Both the position numbers and the translations under genes were made by a program. Below are positions 1-6,988 of a stretch of DNA of 64,000 nt, piece after piece. Location of the stretch: contig NZ_JBFNQN010000012.1 of assembly GCF_040796495.1 (NCBI RefSeq), positions 1 through 64,000 of the forward strand. The letters are read 5' to 3'. Positions within the stretch are counted from its first letter, which is position 1, and every line of letters starts with the position of its first letter. Under the pieces are notes generated by a model. The model worked only from the letters and a program-made list of their open reading frames with translations, ran no database searches and had not been told where the DNA came from. This DNA is from Kineococcus endophyticus. GTDB lineage: Bacteria; Actinomycetota; Actinomycetes; Actinomycetales; Kineococcaceae.

Positions 1-1
1 C

Positions 2-76
2 GTGCTGGTCGCGGTGGTGTCGACCCGCGACCAGCACGGCCCCGTGCCCTCGGCCGTCGTCGCCGACTGCCGGTGA
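2..76 (+). CDS. C-terminal end of a gene cut by the window start
   Basis: An open frame enters from the left edge and ends in TGA after 24 codons. The visible tail has an even amino-acid mix (VLVAVVSTRDQHGPV near the start) and codons with G or C in the third position, as in real genes here. It is too short to assign a family. The next plausible start is about 150 bp downstream, so this is probably the end of a separate transcription unit. Confidence 0.4.
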   Translation: MLVAVVSTRDQHGPVPSAVVADCR

Positions 77-178
77 CCTGGCGGCGGGCCGGGGGTGTGC
101 AGGAACGCTGCACCCATCCCGTCCACACTCGCTCGCAACCGGCGTGTCGCGCCCGGACGGCGCGATGGCTGCAGCGTT

Positions 179-199
179 CCCGCACAACGCTGTTGCGGG
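179..199. promoter_or_regulatory. Imperfect inverted repeat upstream of the APH gene
   Basis: The arms CCCGCA and TGCGGG flank a 9-nt centre in the short gap before the kinase gene. It could be an operator or a hairpin. No regulator is linked to it, so the call is tentative. Confidence 0.22.
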
Positions 200-228
200 T
201 GACCGACGTCGCGCGGCAGCCTGGGCGG

Positions 229-1128
229 GTGGACGTCGCCCACGCACGCCGCCTCGTACCCGCCGGGTTGCGGGAGAGCCCGGCCCTCACGGGGCCGGAC
301 GCGCAGCGCTGGCTCGACGGGCTCCCCGACCTCGTCGCCGCCTCGTGCGCACGGTGGTCGCTGGAACCCGACGACGGAGTTCCCGCGCACGGCGCCCACG
401 CCCTCGTCCTGCCCGTGCGCCGGGACGGCGAGGCCTGCGTGCTGAAGCTCTCCCACCGGGACGACGACGTCCGCGGTGAGGCGACCGCACTGCGGACCTG
501 GGCCGGCCGCGGGGCGGTCCGGCTCCTGGACTACGACGTGGAGGGTGACGTCCTGCTCCTCGAGCGGCTGGACGCCTCCCGCAGCCTGGTCGACTGCCCG
601 CCCGAGGAGGTGAGCCGCGCGGTGGGCCGGTTGCTGCGCGAACTCGCGGTGCCCGCACCCGACGGGACGCCGACCACGGCGGCGGAGGCCGAGCAGATCG
701 CCCGCACGGTCGGGGACCGGCAACGACGGCTGAGGAACCCCCTCCCGGAGCGGTGGGTGGAGGCGTCCCGGCGGGCGGCGGAACGCCTCAGCGGGCGCGC
801 CGGGGCGCAGACCCTCGTGCACGCGGACCTCACCCCGGACAACGTCCTGCGGCGCCCGGGCGCGGGTCGGGTCGTCGTGGACCCGAAACCCCTGGCCGGT
901 CCGCCGGAACGCTCGATGCCCGAACTCCTCTGGAGGCTCGTCGACCACCCCGCGGGGCGCGACCTGCCGGCCCTGCTGCGGTCGATCTGCGCGGCGGGCG
1001 GCCTGGACGAGGGGCTCGCGCGGGAGTGGGTCGTGGCGCGCACCGTCGACTACTGGTCGTGGGCCGTCGACGTCGGGCTGACGACCGACCCGGTGCGGTG
1101 CCGCACCGTCGTGGCCGCGCTGGTCTGA
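229..1128 (+). CDS. APH(6)/hydroxyurea-kinase-family aminoglycoside phosphotransferase-like protein
   Basis: A 299-aa kinase-fold protein. The phosphotransferase active site is visible as HADLTPDN (H198, D200, N205), followed by a DPKPLAG metal-binding segment with D218. A lysine in VLKLSHRD (K73) fits the nucleotide-binding lysine. DPKPL after the catalytic loop is typical of the APH(6)/StrB and hydroxyurea-kinase branch (PF04655), which phosphorylates streptomycin-like aminoglycosides or small hydroxylated molecules. Many chromosomal members have no proven resistance role. The frame stays open upstream to 73, but those residues are Arg-rich and unlike the family. GTG 229, preceded by a GGGCGG-like site, gives the normal length. 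It stands alone and converges on a lipoprotein gene. Confidence 0.75.
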   Translation: MDVAHARRLVPAGLRESPALTGPDAQRWLDGLPDLVAASCARWSLEPDDGVPAHGAHALVLPVRRDGEACVLKLSHRDDDVRGEATALRTWAGRGAVRLLDYDVEGDVLLLERLDASRSLVDCPPEEVSRAVGRLLRELAVPAPDGTPTTAAEAEQIARTVGDRQRRLRNPLPERWVEASRRAAERLSGRAGAQTLVHADLTPDNVLRRPGAGRVVVDPKPLAGPPERSMPELLWRLVDHPAGRDLPALLRSICAAGGLDEGLAREWVVARTVDYWSWAVDVGLTTDPVRCRTVVAALV

Positions 1129-1139
1129 CGCCGACCGGG

Positions 1140-2276
1140 TCAGGCCATCTCGAAGGACCACCCGGTGCGGTGCATCGCGTCGTCCCAGACGACGAGGCGC
1201 TCCCCCGCCCACGCGGCGGTGGGGATCGTCGTCGCCTCGACGTCCGGTAGTTCCGGCAGCGCCGTCCAGGTCTCGCCGTCCAGGACCGCGAACCGGCCGC
1301 CCAGACCGACGGCGACGCGGCCGGGGCCGACCACCACCTGCGGCGTCCAGCCGCCGGTCGTCAGGGCGGTCGGCACCTCGACCGCCGACGACGAGCCGTC
1401 CTGCGGATCGACGAGGTCCAGCTGCCGGACGTCGTCCGGGAACCCGTCCTGCGAGGACCCCCTGAGCCGGACGAGTCGGCTGCCGTCCCAGCTCCCGAGG
1501 GGAGTGGAGCCGGGTGCCGACGCCGCCAGTGCCGTCGGCCGCCACCGGTCCGCCTGCGGGTCGTACGCGTGGACGGGGGTGACGTCGCCGCCGGCGGGCA
1601 CCAGGGTCGACTCGACGAGCAGCTCGCCACCGGCCCACGCCAGGTGGCAGGTCTCCCCCGAGTCGGGGCCGGGAACACGGCTGGTCCTGGTCGCTCCCGT
1701 CGACGGGTCCCACGCCCAGAGGGTGTGCGGGACGGGCTGTCCGCTGCCGTCCGTCCCGACGCAGAGGACTTCCGTGCCGGACCAGGACGCGGGCGCGTAG
1801 ACGAGGAGGCCGTTCTCAGGGGCCCGACCTGTCTGGTCCGTGGCGGGGTCGAACCAGGTCCCCCCGTCCGTCAGGAGCCGACCGGTCCAGGCGGGCCCGT
1901 GGTGGAACACGTTGCCCCCGGTGAGCCTGCGCCACGTCCTCGACACCGGGTCGAACGCACCGCTGCCGTCGAGCGGTTCCGTCTCGGGCGGGACGCACAA
2001 GGCCCCCGGCGGACAGCTGACCGGTGGCCCGACCTCGCGGCCGACGCCGCCGGTCACGAGGAGCTCGGTGCCCGTCCAGGTGAGCGTCGGCGCGCGGCGC
2101 GGGCTCACCGGTGTCGCAGGCAGCTCCCGCCACCCACCCGTGAGGACCGTCAGCTCACCGGGCCACGCCGGGCTCTCACCCGGCGATCCACCGGCCGAAC
2201 GACCGCACGCCGTGAGCGCGCCGACGGCGGACAGGGCCAGGAGCTCGCGACGGCGCAGCACGCCGCTGGGACGCAC
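1140..2276 (-). CDS. Secreted lipoprotein, Kelch/beta-propeller-like
   Basis: A 378-aa exported protein. The N-terminus (LRRRELLALSAVGALTAC) combines a twin-arginine-like patch with a lipobox ending at C24, so it is probably a Tat or Sec lipoprotein anchored outside the membrane. The mature part has repeating W/G-rich units such as LTWTGTELLVTGG, PAWTGRLLTDGG, LAWAGGELLVES and AAWAGERLVVWD, as in Kelch-like beta-propellers. No catalytic motif is evident. It starts at GTG three bases after the aldo/keto reductase stop, so the two are probably co-transcribed. A sensor, scaffold or binding role is possible. Confidence 0.7.
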   Translation of the reverse strand: MRPSGVLRRRELLALSAVGALTACGRSAGGSPGESPAWPGELTVLTGGWRELPATPVSPRRAPTLTWTGTELLVTGGVGREVGPPVSCPPGALCVPPETEPLDGSGAFDPVSRTWRRLTGGNVFHHGPAWTGRLLTDGGTWFDPATDQTGRAPENGLLVYAPASWSGTEVLCVGTDGSGQPVPHTLWAWDPSTGATRTSRVPGPDSGETCHLAWAGGELLVESTLVPAGGDVTPVHAYDPQADRWRPTALAASAPGSTPLGSWDGSRLVRLRGSSQDGFPDDVRQLDLVDPQDGSSSAVEVPTALTTGGWTPQVVVGPGRVAVGLGGRFAVLDGETWTALPELPDVEATTIPTAAWAGERLVVWDDAMHRTGWSFEMA

Positions 2277-2279
2277 CGC

Positions 2280-3176
2280 CTACGGGCGCGGTTCCGGCGC
2301 CGTCGTGCCGAGCGCGTCGAGCGCCGCCACCGCGTCGGACGGCAACGGCTCGGCCGCGCCGGCGACGTTCTCGCGCAGGTGCGCGACCGAGGACGTCCCG
2401 GGGATGAGCAGGACGTTGGGCGATCGCTGCAGCAGCCAGGCGAGGGCGACGGACAGACGGGACCGGCCCAGCCCGGCGGCGACGTCGTCGAGCGTCCGGG
2501 ACTGCAGCGGGGAGAACCCGCCGAGCGGGAAGTAGGGGACGTAGGCGATGCCGCGCTCGCGCGTCGCGCGGAGGAGTTCCTCGTCCTCGCGGTGCGCGAC
2601 GTTGTACAGGTTCTGGACGCAGACGACGGGGGCGATGGCCTGCGCCTCGTCGAGCTGGGCGAGGTCGACGGTGCTGAGGCCGAGGTGGCGGACGAGTCCC
2701 TGCGCGCGGAGCTCGGCGAGGGCTCCGAACCGCTCGGCGATCGAGCCCGGCACCGCGGAGTGGCCGTCGGCGCCGCCGCCGACGCGCAGGTTGACGACCT
2801 CGAGCGCGTCGACGCCCAGGGTGCGCAGGTTCTGGTGCACCTGGGCGACGAGCTGGTCGGGGTCGGTGGCCGGGATCCAGGCCCCGCTCCCGTCGCGGAC
2901 GGCGCCGACCTTCGTCACGACGTGCACCGAGTCGGCGGGGGTGAACGCCTCGCGGACCAGCTCGTTGACGACGTGGGGGCCGTAGAAGTCGGCGGTGTCG
3001 ACGTGGTTCACGCCGAGCTCCGGCAGGGCTCGGAGCACGGCGAGGGCTTCGTCGCGGTCCCGCGGCGGGCCGAAGACGCCCGGGCCGGCGAGCTGCATGG
3101 CGCCGAACCCCGTGCGGGCGAGGTCGAGGTCGCCGACGGGGAAGGTTCTGCGTGCGGTGTCGTGGGTGGTGGTCAT
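2280..3176 (-). CDS. Aldo/keto reductase
   Basis: A 298-aa NADPH-dependent oxidoreductase of the AKR (beta/alpha)8 family, expected to reduce aldehydes or ketones in the cytosol. D60, Y65 (VDTADFYGPH) and K89 (VVTKVG) match three members of the AKR catalytic tetrad. The usual histidine position reads VVNLR, with N129 instead of His, so catalysis may differ from canonical members. The C-terminal cofactor loop (LLIPGTSSVAHLREN) is present. ATG 3176 gives normal family length; the frame continues upstream over the divergent regulator but is not coding there. It faces an MmyB-type regulator across 102 bp, an arrangement common for regulators and the redox enzymes they control. Confidence 0.88.
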   Translation of the reverse strand: MTTTHDTARRTFPVGDLDLARTGFGAMQLAGPGVFGPPRDRDEALAVLRALPELGVNHVDTADFYGPHVVNELVREAFTPADSVHVVTKVGAVRDGSGAWIPATDPDQLVAQVHQNLRTLGVDALEVVNLRVGGGADGHSAVPGSIAERFGALAELRAQGLVRHLGLSTVDLAQLDEAQAIAPVVCVQNLYNVAHREDEELLRATRERGIAYVPYFPLGGFSPLQSRTLDDVAAGLGRSRLSVALAWLLQRSPNVLLIPGTSSVAHLRENVAGAAEPLPSDAVAALDALGTTAPEPRP

Positions 3177-3190
3177 GCCGACAGGCTGCG

Positions 3191-3256
3191 CCTGGACCAG
3201 GGCCGTCAGGCAGCACCGGCCCGTTCCTGGGACTGCGGGGACCAGGCTGCTCCTGG
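3191..3256. promoter_or_regulatory. Cluster of CCTGG/CCAGG half-sites between divergent genes
   Basis: The intergenic strip holds five half-sites. One perfect palindrome CCTGGACCAGG lies at 3191-3201. CCTGG at 3226-3230 pairs with CCAGG at 3242-3246, and a further CCTGG lies at 3252-3256. The position between a regulator and its likely target makes this the obvious operator candidate for the MmyB-type regulator. Confidence 0.45.
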
Positions 3257-3266
3257 GATCCGCGCC

Positions 3267-3272
3267 TACGCT
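3267..3272 (+). promoter_or_regulatory. Predicted -10 box of a leaderless promoter (XRE regulator)
   Basis: TACGCT lies six bases before the GTG start, so transcription would begin at or next to the start codon. There is no Shine-Dalgarno sequence, which fits a leaderless mRNA. Confidence 0.45.
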
Positions 3273-3278
3273 GGTCCG

Positions 3279-4121
3279 GTGCCGCAGAACCCCCTGGGTG
3301 AGTTCCTCCGCGCCCGGCGCGAACTCCTCGACCCCACCGACGTCGGGGTCCGGGTGACCGGTGTGCGCCGAACCCCCGGGCTGCGGCGCGAGGAGGTGGC
3401 CACGCTCGCGGGCATCAGCGCCGACTACTACCTGCGGCTCGAGCAGGGGCGGGACCGGAACCCGTCGCGACAGGTCCTGCAGGCCGTCGCGCGGGTGCTG
3501 CAGCTCGACGCCGCAGGGACCGACCACCTCCTGAGCCTGGCGACGCCGGGAGGACCCGGCCCGCGGCGGCGGCCACGGGACGTCGTCCCGGTGGGCACGC
3601 GGCAGCTGCTCGACGCGCTCGACCTGCCCGCGTTCGTCGAGGACCGCACGTTCGAGGTGCTGGCGGCGAACCCACTGGCGTCGGCGCTGTGGCCCTCGTT
3701 GCGCGTCGGGCAGAACCGGTTGCGCGCGGTGTTCCTCGACGAGGCGGAGCGCGCGGTCGTGCTCGACCCCGAGCAGGCGCGTGCGGGGATGGTCGCCGCG
3801 TTCCGTGCGTCCGTCGGTGCCGGGACGGACGACCCGCGGGTGGCCCGGCTCGTCGGGGAACTCTCCCTGGCCAGCCCGGAGTTCGCCCGGCTCTGGGCGC
3901 GGCACGACGTGCGCGACCTGGCCGGTGGGACGGCCCGGTTGCAGCACCCGGAGGTGGGTCTGCTGGAACTGCGCCGCGAGAAGCTGGCCGTCGGCGGGAC
4001 GGACGGGCAACTGCTCGTCGTCTACCACGCCGAGCGGGGTTCGACGTCGGCGCAGGCCCTGGCCCTGCTCGGGTCCCTGGCGCTCAGCCGGACGTCGGAC
4101 GGGACGGCACCGCGTACTTGA
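3279..4121 (+). CDS. XRE-family regulator with MmyB-like ligand-binding domain
   Basis: A 280-aa transcription factor. Residues 1-75 form a Cro/CI helix-turn-helix (GLRREEVATLAGISADYYLR, then EQGRDRNPS). The remainder is the MmyB-like PAS-related domain, recognisable by PAFVEDRTFEVLAANPLASAL and LARLWARHDV-type motifs. The family is common in Actinobacteria and often sits divergent from a reductase gene, as here, presumably controlling it in response to a small hydrophobic ligand. GTG 3279 is chosen because homologues begin a few residues before the LGEFLRARR segment and because a -10 box sits immediately upstream. Its last 38 bp overlap the 3' end of the convergent acetyltransferase gene. 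Confidence 0.87.
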   Translation: MPQNPLGEFLRARRELLDPTDVGVRVTGVRRTPGLRREEVATLAGISADYYLRLEQGRDRNPSRQVLQAVARVLQLDAAGTDHLLSLATPGGPGPRRRPRDVVPVGTRQLLDALDLPAFVEDRTFEVLAANPLASALWPSLRVGQNRLRAVFLDEAERAVVLDPEQARAGMVAAFRASVGAGTDDPRVARLVGELSLASPEFARLWARHDVRDLAGGTARLQHPEVGLLELRREKLAVGGTDGQLLVVYHAERGSTSAQALALLGSLALSRTSDGTAPRT

Positions 4122-4611
4122 AGCCCCGGTGGGACCCGGCGAAACCCAGCCGTTCGTAGAACCGGTGGGCGTCGGTGCGGGCGTTGTCGGACGTCAGCTG
4201 GACGAGCGAGGAACCCGTCGCGGGGGCGGCGACGTCGGTGACCCAGCGCATGAGCGCCGTGCCGATCCCACCCGACCGCAGGGTGCTGCGCACCCGCACC
4301 GCCTCGACGAGCAGCCGCGCCGAACCACGCCGCGCCATGCCGGGGATCCGGGTGAGCTGCAGGGTTCCGACCACGTCCTCCCCCACGACGGCCACGAGGA
4401 GGTCGTTGGAGGGGTCGGCGAGGATCTCCAGCAGCGCCGCGCGGTAGAGGGGTTCGTCCGCCTCGGACGCTCGGTCACCGCGGGCGGCGCTCACGGGATC
4501 GTCGGCGAGCAACCCCACCACCGCGTGCAGGTCGTTCTCGTCGGCGTGGCGCAGCGAGACCTCCCCGCCCCGGACCGGCAGGACGACCGGCAGCGTGAGC
4601 ACGGCGATCAC
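4084..4611 (-). CDS. GNAT-family N-acetyltransferase
   Basis: A 175-aa cytosolic acyl-CoA-dependent acetyltransferase of unknown substrate. The acetyl-CoA pyrophosphate loop appears as VRVRSTLRSGGIGTALMRW, followed by AHRFYERLGF, the typical GNAT motif B. GTG 4611 overlaps the stop of the upstream acetyltransferase gene (GTGA), so the two are translationally coupled. At its 3' end it overlaps the convergent regulator gene tail-to-tail by 38 bp, which is unusual in this window. Confidence 0.85.
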   Translation of the reverse strand: MIAVLTLPVVLPVRGGEVSLRHADENDLHAVVGLLADDPVSAARGDRASEADEPLYRAALLEILADPSNDLLVAVVGEDVVGTLQLTRIPGMARRGSARLLVEAVRVRSTLRSGGIGTALMRWVTDVAAPATGSSLVQLTSDNARTDAHRFYERLGFAGSHRGFKYAVPSRPTSG

Positions 4612-5126
4612 CGGACCACCTCCGGTGCCTCGCGGTCGAGCCGGTACGTCACCTGGTGCAGGCCCTGGCCGTCGACGTGGGTTCCCGTGCGGTGCGCACC
4701 GAGCCGCTCCACGGCCCGCTGGGACCGCACGTTGTCGGCGTGCACGGTGAACACCACGCTCGGCAGAAGGGCGAACGCGTGGTCCAGCATGAGCCGCTTC
4801 ACCTCTCCGTTCCACCGCCCGCCCCAGCGGGAGCGGGCCAGGAACGTCCAGCCGATCTCCACTGCGTCCAGCCCGCGCAGCACGTACCGCGACGTCCCGA
4901 ACACCTTCCCGTCCGCCCGGTCCTCCGCGACCAGCGCACCGCCGGAGGCGAGCGCCTCCTCGAACCAGGCGCGGAACCCAGGTTCCTCGGTGCGGTCCTT
5001 CGCCGGGTGCTGCTCCCACAGCAACGGGTCGGCGGCGATGCGGCGCAACGGCTCCGCGTCGTCCGCACGCAGCGGCCGCAGCAGGACGAGGTCGCTCGCG
5101 AGCACCGGTTGCCGGTCGAAGGCCAT
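4608..5126 (-). CDS. RimJ/RimL-type GNAT acetyltransferase
   Basis: A 172-aa acetyltransferase. The start (DLVLLRPLRADDAEPLRRIA), EIGWTFLARSRWGGRWNGEVK and VHADNVRSQRAVERLGAHR are hallmarks of the RimJ/RimL subgroup, which acetylates protein N-termini or small amines. It is the first gene of a two-gene unit with a second, different GNAT. A TAGCGT box six bases before ATG and the lack of a Shine-Dalgarno sequence suggest a leaderless transcript. The substrate cannot be inferred. Confidence 0.85.
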   Translation of the reverse strand: MAFDRQPVLASDLVLLRPLRADDAEPLRRIAADPLLWEQHPAKDRTEEPGFRAWFEEALASGGALVAEDRADGKVFGTSRYVLRGLDAVEIGWTFLARSRWGGRWNGEVKRLMLDHAFALLPSVVFTVHADNVRSQRAVERLGAHRTGTHVDGQGLHQVTYRLDREAPEVVR

Positions 5127-5132
5127 GCCCGG

Positions 5133-5138
5133 ACGCTA
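5133..5138 (-). promoter_or_regulatory. Predicted -10 box of a leaderless promoter (RimJ-type GNAT)
   Basis: TAGCGT on the minus strand is separated from ATG 5126 by six bases, placing the transcription start at the start codon. Confidence 0.45.
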
Positions 5139-5167
5139 CCGCGCGCGTCCCCGACCGGCGGTGGACG

Positions 5168-6130
5168 TCAGGCCGGCGACCCGCGCCGCGACGCCACGAA
5201 CCGGGCGAGCTCGTCGAGGTTCGCCACCTCGCAGGTCCGCCGGCCCTCCTCGATGTCGTGGACCATCTCCACGATCCGGTCGAAGACCGGACCCTGGATG
5301 TCCTTGTGCACCTCGTCGACCTCCGTCTTGCGCTTGCGCACCACGAGGTCGCGGTAGATGCCGGAGTGGGTCTTGGCGCTGCGGCGGTTGAACGCGGCCA
5401 ACCGGTCGAAGGACCCGGGCAGGTCGTCCGGCTCGAACCCGTCGAAACCTTCGACCCGGACGGGCGCCTGCGCCAGCACCTCTTCCGACAGCACCGTCAT
5501 GAGTTCGCGGTACTCGGGCCGTTCCAGCGTCTCGGCGATGGGCAGGTCGGACACGGCGCCGGCCCACATCATGGCGCCGTAGACCTCCTTGCCCCACAGG
5601 AACCCGAGGACGTTGTCGGTGGGCTCGGCGTACGGCAGGACCTCGGCCAGTTCCCGCACGCGGGGGGTGATCGCCCCGCCGTCGAGCTCACCGATGCGGA
5701 ACGTCGCCACGTTCCCCTGCAGGACCACCCCGGGGCCCATGAGGTCCGCCCCGACGTTGATGAAGCTGGACAGGACCCGCTCGCGGCCGACGGCCTCGAC
5801 GAGGACGTCGGCGGTGAGGCCGTTCTGCACCGTGAGGACGAACCCGTCGGGGGCGAGCCGGTCGCGCAGCAGCTCCGCGGCCGAGGCGGTGTGCAGGCTC
5901 TTCACCGCGACGACGGCGCGCTCGACGGTGTCCGGCAGGTCCCCGGGCAGGATCGCGGGGATCCGGACGGTGAACTGCGCGACCGGTCCCTCGATCCGCA
6001 GCCCGTCTCGCTGGACGGCCGCGACGTGGTCGGCGTCGGCGTCGACGAGGACGACGTCGTGGCCGGCCCGGAACGCGTGGGCGCCAAGGGTCCCACCGAT
6101 GGCGCCGGCGCCGATGACGAAGAGCGTCAC
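5168..6130 (-). CDS. 2-dehydropantoate 2-reductase-like oxidoreductase (ApbA/PanE family)
   Basis: A 320-aa NADP-dependent reductase. The N-terminal Rossmann motif is FVIGAGAIGGTLGAH, VAVKSLHT and VLTVQNGLTADV match the ApbA core, and the C-terminal domain carries the family's helical half (GKEVYGAMMWAGAVSD, where PanE has a Lys-containing motif). True PanE makes pantoate for coenzyme A, but many paralogues act on other 2-keto acids. As last gene of the peptide-use operon, a role in reducing a 2-keto acid from amino-acid breakdown is more likely than vitamin synthesis. GTG 6130 overlaps the hydrolase stop codon. Confidence 0.8.
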   Translation of the reverse strand: MTLFVIGAGAIGGTLGAHAFRAGHDVVLVDADADHVAAVQRDGLRIEGPVAQFTVRIPAILPGDLPDTVERAVVAVKSLHTASAAELLRDRLAPDGFVLTVQNGLTADVLVEAVGRERVLSSFINVGADLMGPGVVLQGNVATFRIGELDGGAITPRVRELAEVLPYAEPTDNVLGFLWGKEVYGAMMWAGAVSDLPIAETLERPEYRELMTVLSEEVLAQAPVRVEGFDGFEPDDLPGSFDRLAAFNRRSAKTHSGIYRDLVVRKRKTEVDEVHKDIQGPVFDRIVEMVHDIEEGRRTCEVANLDELARFVASRRGSPA

Positions 6131-6978
6131 GCCGGCACCCCCGCCGGCACGGCGCGGTCGACGAACGCGCGCAGCACGCGCTGGAACTCCTCGCGCTCCT
6201 CGTTCTGCGGGGAGTGCCCCGAGTTCTCGAACACCACCAGTTCGGCGTCCGGGACGAGGCGCGCGATCGTCTCGGACGCGCTGACGGGGGTCACCCAGTC
6301 GTGGCGGCCCACCGTCACCAGGACGGGGACGGTGAGGTTCGGCAGGTCGGGTTTGAGGTCGTAGGTGGGGAAGTTCTCCTGGAAGCACGCGTTGTGCGCC
6401 TCGTGCCGGTAGATCCCGGCCTCCACGGCGGCGGTCGACCGGGCCTCGTCGTAGTCGGCGTCGTAGAGGGGGATGAGCTCGCGCCACAGCTCCTTGAGCT
6501 CTTCGTCGCTGCGGACCGTCCCGCCCCAGTAGCGGTTGAAGTGGTCCCAGTCGATCGCCACCCTCGTCTGCCGGCGGGCGTTCTCGAAGGCGAGCTCGAG
6601 GTTCGAGCCGTCCGCGGACGTGTCGCGCAGGACCACGGCGTCCACGTGGTCGGGGTAGCGGACGGCGTACTCCAGCGCGATGAACCCGCCGTAGGAACCC
6701 CCGGCCACCGTGACGCGCTCGGCGCCGGCCCACTGCCGCAGCCCGTCGACGTCCGCGGCCCACTGCTCGTGCGAGAACGGTCCGACCCCCTCGCTGAGCC
6801 CGCAGCCGCGGGCGTCGAACACGATGACCCGGAACCGGTCGGCGAGCGGACCGAAGGTGGACCGGGGTTCGGCGAGCGAGCCGATGCCCCCGCCGCCGTG
6901 GTGGGCGATGAGGACGGGGCCGTCCTCCGGGCCCAGCACCTCGACGTTCAGGCGCGCTCCGTTGATGGTGACGTCCAC
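6127..6978 (-). CDS. Alpha/beta hydrolase, proline-iminopeptidase-like
   Basis: A 283-aa serine hydrolase. The nucleophile elbow GGSYGG places the serine at S95. D227 (GRHDWVTP) and H255 (NSGHSPQNE) complete the triad, and HHGGGG near residue 27 forms the oxyanion segment. The GGSYGG elbow and HGGGG segment are those of prolyl/tricorn-associated aminopeptidases of peptidase family S33. In a peptide-import operon this suggests removal of N-terminal residues from imported peptides, although epoxide or ester hydrolysis cannot be excluded. GTG 6978 follows a strong GAGGAGGA site that lies inside the end of the DUF885 gene. Confidence 0.83.
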   Translation of the reverse strand: MDVTINGARLNVEVLGPEDGPVLIAHHGGGGIGSLAEPRSTFGPLADRFRVIVFDARGCGLSEGVGPFSHEQWAADVDGLRQWAGAERVTVAGGSYGGFIALEYAVRYPDHVDAVVLRDTSADGSNLELAFENARRQTRVAIDWDHFNRYWGGTVRSDEELKELWRELIPLYDADYDEARSTAAVEAGIYRHEAHNACFQENFPTYDLKPDLPNLTVPVLVTVGRHDWVTPVSASETIARLVPDAELVVFENSGHSPQNEEREEFQRVLRAFVDRAVPAGVPA

Positions 6979-6988
6979 GGGGTCCTCC

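Noticed and set aside
73-228. N-terminal extension of the kinase to GTG 73
   Set aside because: The added residues are Arg/Thr-rich and unlike APH proteins. The GTGA overlap with the preceding stop is noted but the family length favours GTG 229.
1569-3278. Upstream extension of the MmyB regulator frame by 570 codons
   Set aside because: The extension runs antisense to the lipoprotein and aldo/keto reductase genes and has no family resemblance; homologues start near GTG 3279.
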